The translations under genes were made by a program, and so were the position numbers. Source: Anaerolineales bacterium (GTDB lineage Bacteria; Chloroflexota; Anaerolineae; Anaerolineales; Villigracilaceae). From it: a stretch of DNA of 64,000 nt. The stretch spans positions 62,001 through 126,000 of the forward strand of contig JABARH010000009.1 of NCBI GenBank assembly GCA_019187665.1, read 5' to 3'. Under the pieces are notes generated by a model that was not told the DNA's origin, made no database searches, and saw nothing but the letters and a program-made list of their open reading frames with translations. Below are positions 43,350 through 51,775 of the stretch, one piece after another (the stretch's first letter is position 1; each line of letters opens with the position of its first letter).

Positions 43350-44348
43350 TCAACGCGATCCCAGATCCACCGTAAAATAGCCCTTGTAATTGCTTTGCGC
43401 GTTGTAACTGTAACCGATTCCGATCTCGGTCATGCCTGCATGGACCACCGCCGCCCAATGCTCGGCGTCGTTCTGCCATTGATTCATCGCGTCCTGCGGC
43501 GTGCCGATGGCGATGATCTCGATATAGCCGGAGGCGGGATAGCCAGCCGCCAAAATGCGCTGGCCGATGTTCGATCCATCCGAGCCAATGTGATCCAGAA
43601 AATTATTGCAAGCCATGTCGCGGCTATGCTCCTGCGCGGCTGTCGTTAACTGCGCATTGACGGCCAGCGCGTGCACCCCCGCCGCGCGTCGCGCGGCATT
43701 GATCAGGTCGAGCAATTCGTTGATGTACCCCGCGTTCGCGCTGACTGTGCAGCCGGTCGCGGTGCGCATTGGCGTTGCCCCGCCGGATGGCAGGGTTGCG
43801 GCCACCGTCGGGAGGGCGGGCGCGCCCTCGCCAACGATGATCTTGACCCAGATGGATTTGTCGAGTCCGATGTGAATTACTTTTCCGTTCGGGTCGCGTA
43901 GTTCGAAGACGCCGGTGTAACTTCCGTCTTTCGATGGCGCGGTCAATTGGGCCGAAATATCCGCGTCCTCTTTTGGCGCGGTAACCGGGATGGGAATCGA
44001 ATCCGGCGCGCCCATGCGTTCGCCCGCGATGAAAAACAATTGATACGAGGAGTCCCAGGGACAGGTCCCCAGATTGCGCAGACGCCACGTTTTTGTAAAG
44101 GTCTGCCCGCGCGCCGCGCGCGTTCCGTCGGGGATGGTCACGTCGGACATGAAGATGGCATCGTCGGTGCAGCCTTCGGGGCGGGGGAGCGTGTCCGCAG
44201 GTGTCGCGGTGCGGCTGGGGGTGAGAGTCACGACGGGGAGCGCAGGCAGGGTCGAGGTGACGAAGTGAAGCGGCGTGGGCGTGTGCGTCTCGATGGTCAG
44301 GCATCCGCTCAACAGAAGGAGAGTCAGCAGGGTAAAGTGAATCCGCAT
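43350..44348 (-). CDS. Lipoprotein with NBR1-Ig-like and CAP/SCP domains (paralogue 1)
   Basis: 332 residues. A lipoprotein signal ends at LLLSGC (Cys16). After a Thr/Pro-rich linker comes an NBR1-type Ig-like domain (about 60-170, FTKTWRLRNLGTCPWDSSYQ). A CAP/SCP domain follows (about 205-332, INAARRAAGVHALAVNAQLT, HSRDMACNNFLDHIGSDG). CAP domains are secreted folds of varied function, some binding lipids or glycans. The tandem paralogue follows upstream at 44449-45543. The ATG at 44348 is six bases after TAGAAT. Confidence 0.87.
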   Translation of the reverse strand: MRIHFTLLTLLLLSGCLTIETHTPTPLHFVTSTLPALPVVTLTPSRTATPADTLPRPEGCTDDAIFMSDVTIPDGTRAARGQTFTKTWRLRNLGTCPWDSSYQLFFIAGERMGAPDSIPIPVTAPKEDADISAQLTAPSKDGSYTGVFELRDPNGKVIHIGLDKSIWVKIIVGEGAPALPTVAATLPSGGATPMRTATGCTVSANAGYINELLDLINAARRAAGVHALAVNAQLTTAAQEHSRDMACNNFLDHIGSDGSNIGQRILAAGYPASGYIEIIAIGTPQDAMNQWQNDAEHWAAVVHAGMTEIGIGYSYNAQSNYKGYFTVDLGSR

Positions 44349-44354
44349 GTTGTC

Positions 44355-44360
44355 ATTCTA
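44355..44360 (-). promoter_or_regulatory. -10 box of CAP paralogue 1, leaderless layout
   Basis: TAGAAT followed by six bases (GACAAC) and the ATG. Confidence 0.42.
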
Positions 44361-44448
44361 ACGGATTTGCGCCGGGGTTGTTCCACATGCAAGTCTTCCC
44401 GGTTCCGAGAGAACGAGCAGGCGAGCCGCCCAGCGGACTGGCAGGCGA

Positions 44449-45543
44449 CTACTGAGGCACGGCAAAATCAATCACGTAATAACCGAAGTTATTGAAGAAG
44501 GCGTATCCAATTCCAACCTCAAGATAGCGCGTGCTGAGCAGGTTCTCGTTGTGGCGCGGGTCAGCGACATCGTTGGCCCACCACTGAATGGCTTCGGCAG
44601 GCGTGAGCGGCGGCCAGCTGCCATATACATTTTCGGTCACATAGGACGCGAGATAGCCGGAAGCGGCCACGCGCGAGGTGGCGGTGGAACCGTTGGAGCC
44701 GTTGTGATAGAACAAATTATTGCAGGCCATATCGGCGGCGTGCGCCTGCGCGGCCTCTGAAAGGCGCTCGTTGAGCATGTACGTGGAGATGCTGTTCTGC
44801 GAGCGATACGCATTGAGCGCGTCGAACAACTGGCTCACGCGGGCCGCGTCGGTGGTGAACGCGCAGGACACCTCCGCGTAGCCCGGCCCAGACTCTGTCG
44901 TGTCGTTGTTGCCCTTGGGCGCTTCGCCGTTGTCCAGGCGAATGATGAGCCATAACGTGGTCCCGCTGTCTATGGCGATGGCCGTGCTGTCCGGGTTGCG
45001 GATCTCGAAATCCGCGCGGGCGCGCGTAGCGCCCTCTTCGCTGGGCGCGCGCAGGTCAACGGAAATTTCAACGTCTGTCCCCGGCTGTGTTTCAGGCAGA
45101 GGCAAATGGTCCGGCGCGTCCAGCGGGTCGCCCTTGACGAAGACGAGCGAATACAGTTCGCTCCAGGGGCAATTGCCGCTGTTTTTCACCAGCCATGTTT
45201 TGGTGAAGCGCTGGCCCGGCTGGAAAAGCGTGTTATCGGCCACGGTCACATCCGCAATAAACGAAGCTGTGTCGAGCGTACACTCGACGGGCGAATCTGT
45301 GCTGTTTGAATTCGATTCGCCGGGATCCGGTGTGACGCTGGAATTCGGCGTGACGTTGGAATCCGGCGTGACGCTGTTGGATGTTTCGCCCGTCCCATTC
45401 GAATTCCCCGCCGCGGGCGTATTTCCGCTGGGTGCGGCGGTCACAGTGGACCCGCTGGCGGGTGAGGTCGTGGGCGCGTTTCCCCCTCCGCAGGCGGCCA
45501 GCGCGAAGATGAGCGTTACGAATACACCAATAAACTTGTTCAT
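44449..45543 (-). CDS. Lipoprotein with NBR1-Ig-like and CAP/SCP domains (paralogue 2)
   Basis: 364 residues. Lipobox FALAAC (Cys18), then a Ser/Thr/Asn-rich linker with repeated SVTPDSNVTPNSSVTPD-like words. Then the NBR1-Ig-like domain (FTKTWLVKNSGNCPWSELYS, VEISVDLRAPSEEG) and a CAP domain (NAYRSQNSISTYMLNERLSE, ADMACNNLFYHNGSNGS). It has the same architecture as its neighbour. Unlike the neighbour it has a Shine-Dalgarno site (AAAGGA) and a longer leader, with copy 2 of the 80-bp element directly upstream. Confidence 0.87.
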   Translation of the reverse strand: MNKFIGVFVTLIFALAACGGGNAPTTSPASGSTVTAAPSGNTPAAGNSNGTGETSNSVTPDSNVTPNSSVTPDPGESNSNSTDSPVECTLDTASFIADVTVADNTLFQPGQRFTKTWLVKNSGNCPWSELYSLVFVKGDPLDAPDHLPLPETQPGTDVEISVDLRAPSEEGATRARADFEIRNPDSTAIAIDSGTTLWLIIRLDNGEAPKGNNDTTESGPGYAEVSCAFTTDAARVSQLFDALNAYRSQNSISTYMLNERLSEAAQAHAADMACNNLFYHNGSNGSTATSRVAASGYLASYVTENVYGSWPPLTPAEAIQWWANDVADPRHNENLLSTRYLEVGIGYAFFNNFGYYVIDFAVPQ

Positions 45544-45585
45544 CGAGTTTTCCTTTCATTTCCGGGTGAAGCGCTTCGTTATACG

Positions 45586-45665
45586 TGACATCTTGCATAC
45601 GTCCGCCGACGTTAGAGAACGTCTCCTGGGAAAGGGCAGATGGTGCGCGCGTTTGCAAGAGGCCT
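45586..45665. repeat. 80-bp dispersed element, copy 2
   Basis: Aligns with the element at 10603-10682 over 80 bases without gaps, about 12 differences. Its interior contains a perfect hairpin GACGTT-AGAG-AACGTC (45608-45623). The ends are imperfect inverted repeats around TCTTGCA. It is upstream of CAP paralogue 2; the following 90 bases to 45755 show no gene. Confidence 0.75.
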
Positions 45666-45755
45666 GTCGAACACGGTCGCGTTCTTAGCGTGCCTGGCGG
45701 TCCAATTTTCCGCTTTACAAAACCGCACTTCGTGACCGTGCGCGGTATATCATGG

Positions 45756-47981
45756 TTAACCCGCTTTGCCGCGTGCCGGTTCGATGGGGTCGCTTTCCAG
45801 CCGGGCGGCGAAGGTTTCGCGCGTCCATGTCGTGGATTCGGCCAGCGCGCGCACGAGGCGAAACTTGACGAAACGGATTCCTTCCAGCCGCGCCGCAAAG
45901 GCCGGGTCGCGTTGGCGTTTGTACGCCAGCAGCCCTGCGCGGCCGCCGGGCAGGACCACGAGACTGCGCTCACGCGGATACTGCCCCTTCAGAATTTTCC
46001 CGCCCACGATGGCCGAGGCTTTCAAATGGAAAATATATTCCGAGGCCTCGCCCGCCTCCCAGATCACCGTGCGCGGGTCGAGGCGATTTGCGCTGAACTC
46101 CAATCGTTCGCCGATACCCTCCAGCAGATTCGCCATCTGTTCAATCTCTGCGTTGCGCGCCGAGGGAGTATCCTCGACGCGGATTCTCCAACGCTGGTTG
46201 TTTTCTTCCGCATACGAATTCAAAACCGCCAGAACCAACCCGCGCGAAGGTGTGAGCAGTCCGGGAAAACCCGGCGCGAGGTGACGCAGAATGTCGGGCA
46301 ACCTCGAATCTGTATGTTCGAGCAAAAATTTCACCACCGCCATTTCCACGCGGTCCGCCAGCGGCTCGACAACATCCACGCCGCGCGGCAGTCCCCACAG
46401 CCCGGTCTCGGCGCCTTCGCCGAAGCGATAACGCGTGAACGCGGATTCATCCAGCAAGGATTGCTGAATCTTCGATGCCGCGCCGCGCACGATCTCTTCG
46501 GAGGTCTGTCCCTCTTTCGCCAGCGCGTGCGACTGGATCAACGCGCCGAGTCCCGCGGCGTGCATGTGCGGGTACGGGACCGGCTCGCCGCGTGCCGCCA
46601 GAAAATCGCGCATCGCGGCGCGCAGAATCTCATCGGTGTTCTCAGCCTCGCTTCCGTAATGCAAACGCTCGCCGCGCGTCCACACGATCTGGGCGGCATC
46701 TTCCGCTGTGCGCATGGCGAGACTCTTCAATTCGAAATGGTTCGAGCGCGCCGCCGCCAGCGCCGAGGTGAGGAACGCAGGTTCAGGCTCCGGCACGAAT
46801 CCAAAGAAGGGCGTCTCCAACGCAAGCAGATCGAACAACGAACGGATCGCGGCTTGCAATGCCTCAAAATGCCAGAGCCAATCGTATCGCCTGCGGCGCA
46901 GAGCCACATGAAACGGTTCCGCCGATTCGCTGCCCCACAGCCAGCCCGCCCACAACGCGGAAAGAGTCCAGAAGGCTTGATTGAAGCGCGGCAGAGCGCC
47001 GATCACCGCCGCGACCGGCGGCTCTGCTTTAAGCGCCGTGTTCAATTCCGCGATGCGGCCCTCATAGATCAACACGCCGCGGCTCTCGGGCAATTTATTC
47101 GGCCATTGCATAAGCGGCACCGGCTCCGCCTGCGCGGACCATTCCGCGATGGAATCTTCCAACGCCATCCAGATATTGTTTTCGCGATACTCATTCGAGA
47201 CGGTCAGTTGTTTCGGTCGCGGACGCTCATTGCCGCGCCCCCACAATCTGTTCGCCGCGTCGCAGGTCGAGAGGAACATCGCGCTCAGAACGCGCCGTCT
47301 TTCCGCCGTCACGCCGGGCATGTCGAGGCGATTGATCAACGTTGCCAGCGCGTACACGGCGCGGGGTGTATAAACTGAAAGCGCCTCTTCTGCATATTCG
47401 CGGTCGGGGTCGTTGAGTTTGGCAACGCGTTCGATCAGGCGCGCGCGATGCAGTTCCGCTGTGGATGCGACGGACTCGTAACGCTTCACATCCGCATCTG
47501 TGACCGGCTTCTCGCCCGAGTCTTTGCAGCGCGGGCAGTCGTAGGCGCGCGCAAACGGAGTTGTCTCGCCTTTGCGCCACAGGAAGGCGCGGGCGGGGAT
47601 TTCTTTTTTGCAGTTGGCGCAGGTTGTCAGGTACAGGGATTGCAAATGGTCTTCGAGTCGCTCGCCCCCTTTTTTTGTCACAGCCAGGTCTGCCAGCGCG
47701 GCTTTCAGTTCGGATTCTTTCGGCGGCTGGGCGGTCAATTCAAGGATGAAACGCGTGATGGGGTTGTTTGCCGTCACCAGCACGCGATAGCCAGCCCGCG
47801 CCGCTTCCACGTCCAGCCGGGGCGCGGACCCGAACGGGTCGAGCAACCAACTGCCCCGTCCGGCCTGAGGCGGAAGCCATTCGGCGAGGATGCCCTCCTC
47901 CAGCGGAGGCAGGAAGCGCGCCAGCGGTCCGTCGCGCGCGGGAGTCTCTCCAGGAATGAAGGGGGCGTCAAATAATCCCAT
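45756..47981 (-). CDS. Degenerate DNA-methyltransferase-like protein
   Basis: 741 residues, no signal or membrane segment. SWLLDPFGSAPRLDVEAARA followed by VLVTANNPITRFILEL resembles the SAM-binding DPFxGxG...NP region of COG1743-type adenine methylases. A zinc-ribbon follows (CANCK near residue 130, CPRC near 157). PRAVYALATLINRL and PVAAVIGALPRFNQAFWTLS occupy places where active enzymes have TPRQ...L and DPPY. Here the catalytic DPPY is replaced by ALPR, so methylation is unlikely. The function is unknown, and the family link is an inference. The start at 47981 is six bases after TATACT; the in-frame TTG at 48005 is rejected. Confidence 0.6.
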   Translation of the reverse strand: MGLFDAPFIPGETPARDGPLARFLPPLEEGILAEWLPPQAGRGSWLLDPFGSAPRLDVEAARAGYRVLVTANNPITRFILELTAQPPKESELKAALADLAVTKKGGERLEDHLQSLYLTTCANCKKEIPARAFLWRKGETTPFARAYDCPRCKDSGEKPVTDADVKRYESVASTAELHRARLIERVAKLNDPDREYAEEALSVYTPRAVYALATLINRLDMPGVTAERRRVLSAMFLSTCDAANRLWGRGNERPRPKQLTVSNEYRENNIWMALEDSIAEWSAQAEPVPLMQWPNKLPESRGVLIYEGRIAELNTALKAEPPVAAVIGALPRFNQAFWTLSALWAGWLWGSESAEPFHVALRRRRYDWLWHFEALQAAIRSLFDLLALETPFFGFVPEPEPAFLTSALAAARSNHFELKSLAMRTAEDAAQIVWTRGERLHYGSEAENTDEILRAAMRDFLAARGEPVPYPHMHAAGLGALIQSHALAKEGQTSEEIVRGAASKIQQSLLDESAFTRYRFGEGAETGLWGLPRGVDVVEPLADRVEMAVVKFLLEHTDSRLPDILRHLAPGFPGLLTPSRGLVLAVLNSYAEENNQRWRIRVEDTPSARNAEIEQMANLLEGIGERLEFSANRLDPRTVIWEAGEASEYIFHLKASAIVGGKILKGQYPRERSLVVLPGGRAGLLAYKRQRDPAFAARLEGIRFVKFRLVRALAESTTWTRETFAARLESDPIEPARGKAG

Positions 47982-47987
47982 GGAGGA

Positions 47988-47993
47988 AGTATA
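47988..47993 (-). promoter_or_regulatory. -10 box of the methylase-like gene, leaderless layout
   Basis: TATACT followed by TCCTCC and the ATG at 47981. The intervening bases are the complement of a Shine-Dalgarno sequence, so ribosome binding by that route is excluded. Confidence 0.48.
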
Positions 47994-48017
47994 ACGCCGA
48001 ATCAATGCGGGCGCGCT

Positions 48018-48707
48018 TTATGGAATCTTTTTTTGTGCGGCGAAAATGTCGAAGAGCGTGACCGGCGGATAGAGGCGCGCGAGGGTGCGGACCGGAGCGA
48101 GTTTGCCCAATTGCGCGCGCACCTCCGGGATGCCGCGTTCGTGGTACGCGCCGGAATATTCGGGACCGGCCAGTTTGCGCCCGATCTTGTAAAAAATAGT
48201 TTCGGTGGGACCGGAAACGACCAGCCAGCCGCCGGGCCGGAGCAGGCGCATGAGATCGTGCAGGGTCGTGGAAAGATCCTCCACATGTTCCAGCACGTCG
48301 AGGGCGGTGATGAGGTTGAAGGAGGCGGCGGGCAGGGAGGCAAGCGGATTCTGATTCGCGTCGCGGACTTCGATGCTGGCGGGAAAATTGAGGCGCTTGC
48401 TCATTACGCGATAGGCGAGCAGGTCCACGTCGAGTCCGAGGACGCGTTGCGAGTGCGCCGCGAGGAAGGGAAGCAGGACGCCACTGCCACAGCCAAAGTC
48501 GAGGACGTAATCGAAGGGCGCGTGTCTTTCAATGAAGTTCATCACCACGCGCAGTCTCTGCCAGAACAGCCAGTTGATGAACGGGTTGGGATGCGAGTAG
48601 GCGGGGAAGGCGGCTTCGTCCAATGTGCCGGGCTCGGCTTCGGCTAACGCGGCGCGAATGGCGGAGCGGATGGAGGTTTTGTAGGAGGCAAAGTCGGAGG
48701 GGTTCAT
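48018..48707 (-). CDS. Class I SAM-dependent methyltransferase
   Basis: 229 residues. Motif I YVLDFGCGSGVLLPFLAAH, then VLGLDVDLLAYRVMSK, SFNLITALDVLEHVEDLSTT and LLRPGGWLVVSGPTE. The N-terminal helical part (about 1-60) is typical of small-molecule methyltransferases. The acceptor is unknown; proximity to GT2 and another methyltransferase suggests a role in glycan or lipid modification. GGAGGGG-type bases precede the ATG. Downstream, its stop is about 36 bases before the start of the methylase-like gene. Confidence 0.82.
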   Translation of the reverse strand: MNPSDFASYKTSIRSAIRAALAEAEPGTLDEAAFPAYSHPNPFINWLFWQRLRVVMNFIERHAPFDYVLDFGCGSGVLLPFLAAHSQRVLGLDVDLLAYRVMSKRLNFPASIEVRDANQNPLASLPAASFNLITALDVLEHVEDLSTTLHDLMRLLRPGGWLVVSGPTETIFYKIGRKLAGPEYSGAYHERGIPEVRAQLGKLAPVRTLARLYPPVTLFDIFAAQKKIP

Positions 48708-48740
48708 GGGGAGGGATGAGCGATGAATGAGGCTGTGAGG

Positions 48741-48902
48741 TAGGAGTTGGGAATTACAAGTTACAAGTTACATGTTACATGTTGCGTGTTGCGTGTTGCG
48801 TGTGTACTTGTCTACCTGTCTACCTGTCTACCTGTCTACCTGTCTACCTGTGTACGTGTCTACGTGTGTACCCGTGCACGTGTGTACCCGTATACGTATA
48901 TA
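48741..48902. repeat. Composite heptamer/octamer tract between GT2 and methyltransferase genes
   Basis: TTACAAG/TTACATG/TTGCGTG heptamers followed by about 12 octamers ACCTGTCT/ACGTGTCT/ACCCGTAT. It fills most of the 197-base gap; no gene is present. The GT2 stop TGA is two bases beyond its end. Confidence 0.88.
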
Positions 48903-48904
48903 TC

Positions 48905-49882
48905 TCAAAGCGGTGGAGAAAGTGGTTCCTTCGGCACGGAGTGTAAATCTAATTCGACGGCGGAGAGCAGGAATTGAATGCCAAGCAAAACCGGCAAAGC
49001 GGCGAGCATGACCGTTCCCGTCGGCGCGGGGAGGTTGAGGTTCGCGTACTGGATCCATTTTACGATGCCGAAGATCAGGCCGAACGATAATAATGGAAGA
49101 CCCGCCAGGAGATAGATGGAGGTCATCGTGAAATCGTAGAGGAAGTTTTTCAGCCACATGCGCCGCAAAAATGTGCGGAATAATTTCCACGGGAATTCGA
49201 ACAGCACGCGATGGATGAGCAGGTTCGAGACTTCGTTCTGGTAACGCGCCGGCATTGGCACATCGCGGACGACCGCGCCGAGCAGATACAAATTGCCGAG
49301 CATGGACGTTTCAAAGTAATAGGTATTGTCCACCTGGTCGAGCGGAATCTGCGCCAGCATTTCGCCGCGAATGGCAACGTAGCCGTTGGTCGGGTCGAAC
49401 GTGTTCCAGTAGCCGGTGGCGGCTTTGGTTAAAAATCCGAGTCCCATGTTGCCGATGCGGCGGATGAGCGGCATTTTTTGCAGGGACACAAAATCGCGGA
49501 AGCGGTTGCCTTTGGCGTAGTCGGCTTGTCCGCGAATGAGAGGCGCAAGCAGGGCAGGCAGGTGACTTGCGTCCATCTGCCCGTCGCCATCCAGCTTGAC
49601 CACGATCTGCGCGCCGAGTTCGAGCGCTTTGCGGAAGCCGGTCGTCATGGCGCCGCCCACGCCGCGATTCGTTGCGTGGCGGATCAGGACAATGCGCGGG
49701 TCGCTCGCCGCCGCTTCGGTCACGATCTCCGCTGTTTGATCCGGCGAGGCATCGTCCACCACGATGACGTGACGCAGATACGCGGGCAGGTCCGCAAGCA
49801 CAGAGCGGATCTCGCGCTCCACGCGATAGGCGGGGATGACGACCGCGATGTTGTACGGATGGAAATGCGGCGCGTCGCTCAC
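48905..49882 (-). CDS. GT2-family membrane-anchored glycosyltransferase
   Basis: 325 residues. GT-A fold: VVIPAYRVEREIRSVL, DDASPDQTAEIV, GAQIVVKLDGDGQMDASHL (the DxD-type motif) and later GYVAIRGEMLAQI. Two C-terminal membrane segments (about 245-275 and 285-310) follow. This architecture matches dolichyl/undecaprenyl-phosphate sugar transferases, which make the polyprenyl-P-sugar donor used by GT39 enzymes. That fits the GT39-like genes in the region. It starts with GTG at 49882, after GGAAGGA, one base after the preceding stop. Confidence 0.88.
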   Translation of the reverse strand: MSDAPHFHPYNIAVVIPAYRVEREIRSVLADLPAYLRHVIVVDDASPDQTAEIVTEAAASDPRIVLIRHATNRGVGGAMTTGFRKALELGAQIVVKLDGDGQMDASHLPALLAPLIRGQADYAKGNRFRDFVSLQKMPLIRRIGNMGLGFLTKAATGYWNTFDPTNGYVAIRGEMLAQIPLDQVDNTYYFETSMLGNLYLLGAVVRDVPMPARYQNEVSNLLIHRVLFEFPWKLFRTFLRRMWLKNFLYDFTMTSIYLLAGLPLLSFGLIFGIVKWIQYANLNLPAPTGTVMLAALPVLLGIQFLLSAVELDLHSVPKEPLSPPL

Positions 49883-49883
49883 G

Positions 49884-50525
49884 TCAATCCTTCCAGCCGA
49901 TGTACATTCCGTTCAGACACCATTGGGTCCAAAAGGGTCTGTAAGCGATACGTTTAAATCCAGCCTTCGTCAGCAAGCGGCGGATCTCGGTCCCGGTCAA
50001 ATAATATTCTTCGCCCTCCGCCATGCCGCGCTCGTTGTCGTGGTCGAGTTTGGTCTTGAACAACCGGTCATAGAGCCAGATGACTTGATGCACGACGATC
50101 TCCACGATCGGCAGTCCCATGGTCACGATGATGTTTCCGCCGGGGCGAAGCACGCGCCAAGCCTCGCCCAGTTCCGCGTCACGGAGCGAAGCGGGGACGT
50201 GATTGAGGTTGGCAAGGAATGTGACCGAGTCGAAGGTCGCCTCACGCCAGGGAAATGTAGATGGGTCCTCCAGAATCACGCCGCCCGTATTTTCCGCATA
50301 GCGATACACATCCGCGCCCAGGCCGCGCCCGCCCAGCGCCTCGCAGATGAAGCGGTTGCTCCCGCATCCCACGTCCAGGCAGTGACCGGTCACGGCGGAG
50401 GCGGCATAATCGTAACGCTCGCTGGCTTGACTCGAAAGCCCCCAGCGGTCTTCGTGAAATAATAGAAAGGCGCGCAGGGGAAAAGTGAGGGCGTCCTTGA
50501 TTTTTTGCGGTCGGGTTCGGCGCAC
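49884..50525 (-). CDS. Class I SAM-dependent methyltransferase
   Basis: 213 residues. Motif I HCLDVGCGSNRFICEALGGR, then GADVYRYAENTGG, FDSVTFLANLNHVP and VLRPGGNIIVTMGLP. A GTG start at 50525 with GGAG upstream is preferred. A TATAAT box (about 50546-50551 on the minus strand) gives a leader of about 10 bases. It probably forms a two-gene operon with the GT2 gene, suggesting methylation of a lipid-linked glycan or its carrier. The acceptor is unknown. Confidence 0.83.
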   Translation of the reverse strand: MRRTRPQKIKDALTFPLRAFLLFHEDRWGLSSQASERYDYAASAVTGHCLDVGCGSNRFICEALGGRGLGADVYRYAENTGGVILEDPSTFPWREATFDSVTFLANLNHVPASLRDAELGEAWRVLRPGGNIIVTMGLPIVEIVVHQVIWLYDRLFKTKLDHDNERGMAEGEEYYLTGTEIRRLLTKAGFKRIAYRPFWTQWCLNGMYIGWKD

Positions 50526-50574
50526 GGGATTCTCCGCCGCAAATTATAGCCGGGCTGTCCCGTTTTTTAACAAT

Positions 50575-50584
50575 GATGTTACAA
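50575..50584 (+). promoter_or_regulatory. -10 box of the receiver/GAF gene
   Basis: TGT-TACAAT (extended type) about 29 bases before the ATG at 50614. It lies within a divergent promoter region shared with the minus-strand methyltransferase gene. Confidence 0.4.
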
Positions 50585-50613
50585 TTTCTGCGGACAATCC
50601 CCGAAAGAAAATC

Positions 50614-51765
50614 ATGGCGGACCTCGAACGAATCCTGCTTGTGGAAAACGATCCCGATATCAGCGACCTCATCGCGCGTCAGGCGTTAAAGCCGCTCGGC
50701 TATCGCGTGGACGTGGCGGCGGAGGCTGGCTCTGCCATTAAACACGCGGTTCAGACTCCCCCGGACCTGGTGATTGCCAACCTGAGTCTGCCTGGCCTTT
50801 CAGGCAAAGACCTGCTGGTGGCGCTCACCTCGCGCGGCGCAGATGTCCCTCTGATTATCCTCGCCGCCAAGGGGCAGGAGCAGGATGCCCTCCAAGCCTT
50901 CCGTCTGGGCGCGAGCGATGTGCTGTTCTGGCCCGCCCGCGACGCGGAGATCGTCTCGGTGGTGGAGCGCGTGATCAAGCAAGTGCGCGAGAAACGCTCC
51001 CGCGCCGCGCTCGACGCGCAGATCAAGCAGGTGAACGAAGAACTCCAGCGCAAGGTGCGCGAGTTGACCACCATCGTCGCGCTGGGCAAGGCGGTCGTTT
51101 CGATCACCGACCGGAAAGTCCTGCTCGACAAGATCGTGGAAGGCGCGGCGCAGATGACCGGCGCCGACATGGGCTGGCTCTTATTGCGCGACGACGCGAA
51201 TAAAACCTTTCCGCTCACGGCGCATCGCGGCTTGCCCGAAGCGTGGGCGAAGAAGATGGGACAGCCGCTGGATGACGGAGTCAGCGCCCTCGTTGCGCTC
51301 TCCGGTGAGACATTGCTGATTCACGGCGAACCGCTCGCAAAATTTAAAGTTTGGAACCTGGGCAAGTCTGCGGCGGTCACGCCGATCAAAGTGAAACAGG
51401 AAGTGATCGGTCTGCTCGTGATGGTGCGCAAAACGGATAAATCGTTTGGAAACATCGAGCAAACCCTGCTCGAAGCGGTCTCCGATTTTGCATCCATCTC
51501 GCTGGTCAACGAACGGCTCTTTCGCGCCCTGGCGCAGACCGCCGAATCGGCGCGTACCGGAGAGAAGAAAAAGAACGAACTATTCGAGTCGCTGCGACGC
51601 ATGGTCTATAATGAATTGCAGACCATGCGTTACCCCATCAGTCTGATGATGACGGAGAAGACCGGCGACCTGACCGACCAGCAACGCGAAGCGCTCGCCG
51701 CCTGCGAGTCCGCGCTCGACCGGCTGTCTGGCGCGGTCCAACGCACGACGCCGCAAAAACGGTAA
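50614..51765 (+). CDS. Degenerate receiver-GAF signalling protein with DHp-like tail
   Basis: 383 residues. The receiver domain (about 1-125) has the N-terminal acidic cluster (LLVENDPDI), but the phosphoacceptor position is Asn (IANLSLPG), and the usual Lys near the end is Trp (VLFWPAR). Coiled-coil, then GAF (about 170-310). The tail (about 325-383, LRRMVYNELQTMRYPISLMM) resembles a histidine-kinase dimerisation helix, with Asn where the phospho-His would be. All phosphotransfer residues are therefore missing. It sits directly before a histidine kinase and may pair with it as a non-phosphorylated partner or scaffold. Confidence 0.78.
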   Translation: MADLERILLVENDPDISDLIARQALKPLGYRVDVAAEAGSAIKHAVQTPPDLVIANLSLPGLSGKDLLVALTSRGADVPLIILAAKGQEQDALQAFRLGASDVLFWPARDAEIVSVVERVIKQVREKRSRAALDAQIKQVNEELQRKVRELTTIVALGKAVVSITDRKVLLDKIVEGAAQMTGADMGWLLLRDDANKTFPLTAHRGLPEAWAKKMGQPLDDGVSALVALSGETLLIHGEPLAKFKVWNLGKSAAVTPIKVKQEVIGLLVMVRKTDKSFGNIEQTLLEAVSDFASISLVNERLFRALAQTAESARTGEKKKNELFESLRRMVYNELQTMRYPISLMMTEKTGDLTDQQREALAACESALDRLSGAVQRTTPQKR

Positions 51766-51775
51766 TCGTTTGTTC

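Noticed and set aside
45585..47378. 597-residue plus-strand frame opposite the methylase-like gene
   Set aside because: Antisense frame in GC-rich coding DNA, with no recognisable motif. The minus-strand frame has a zinc ribbon and a promoter.
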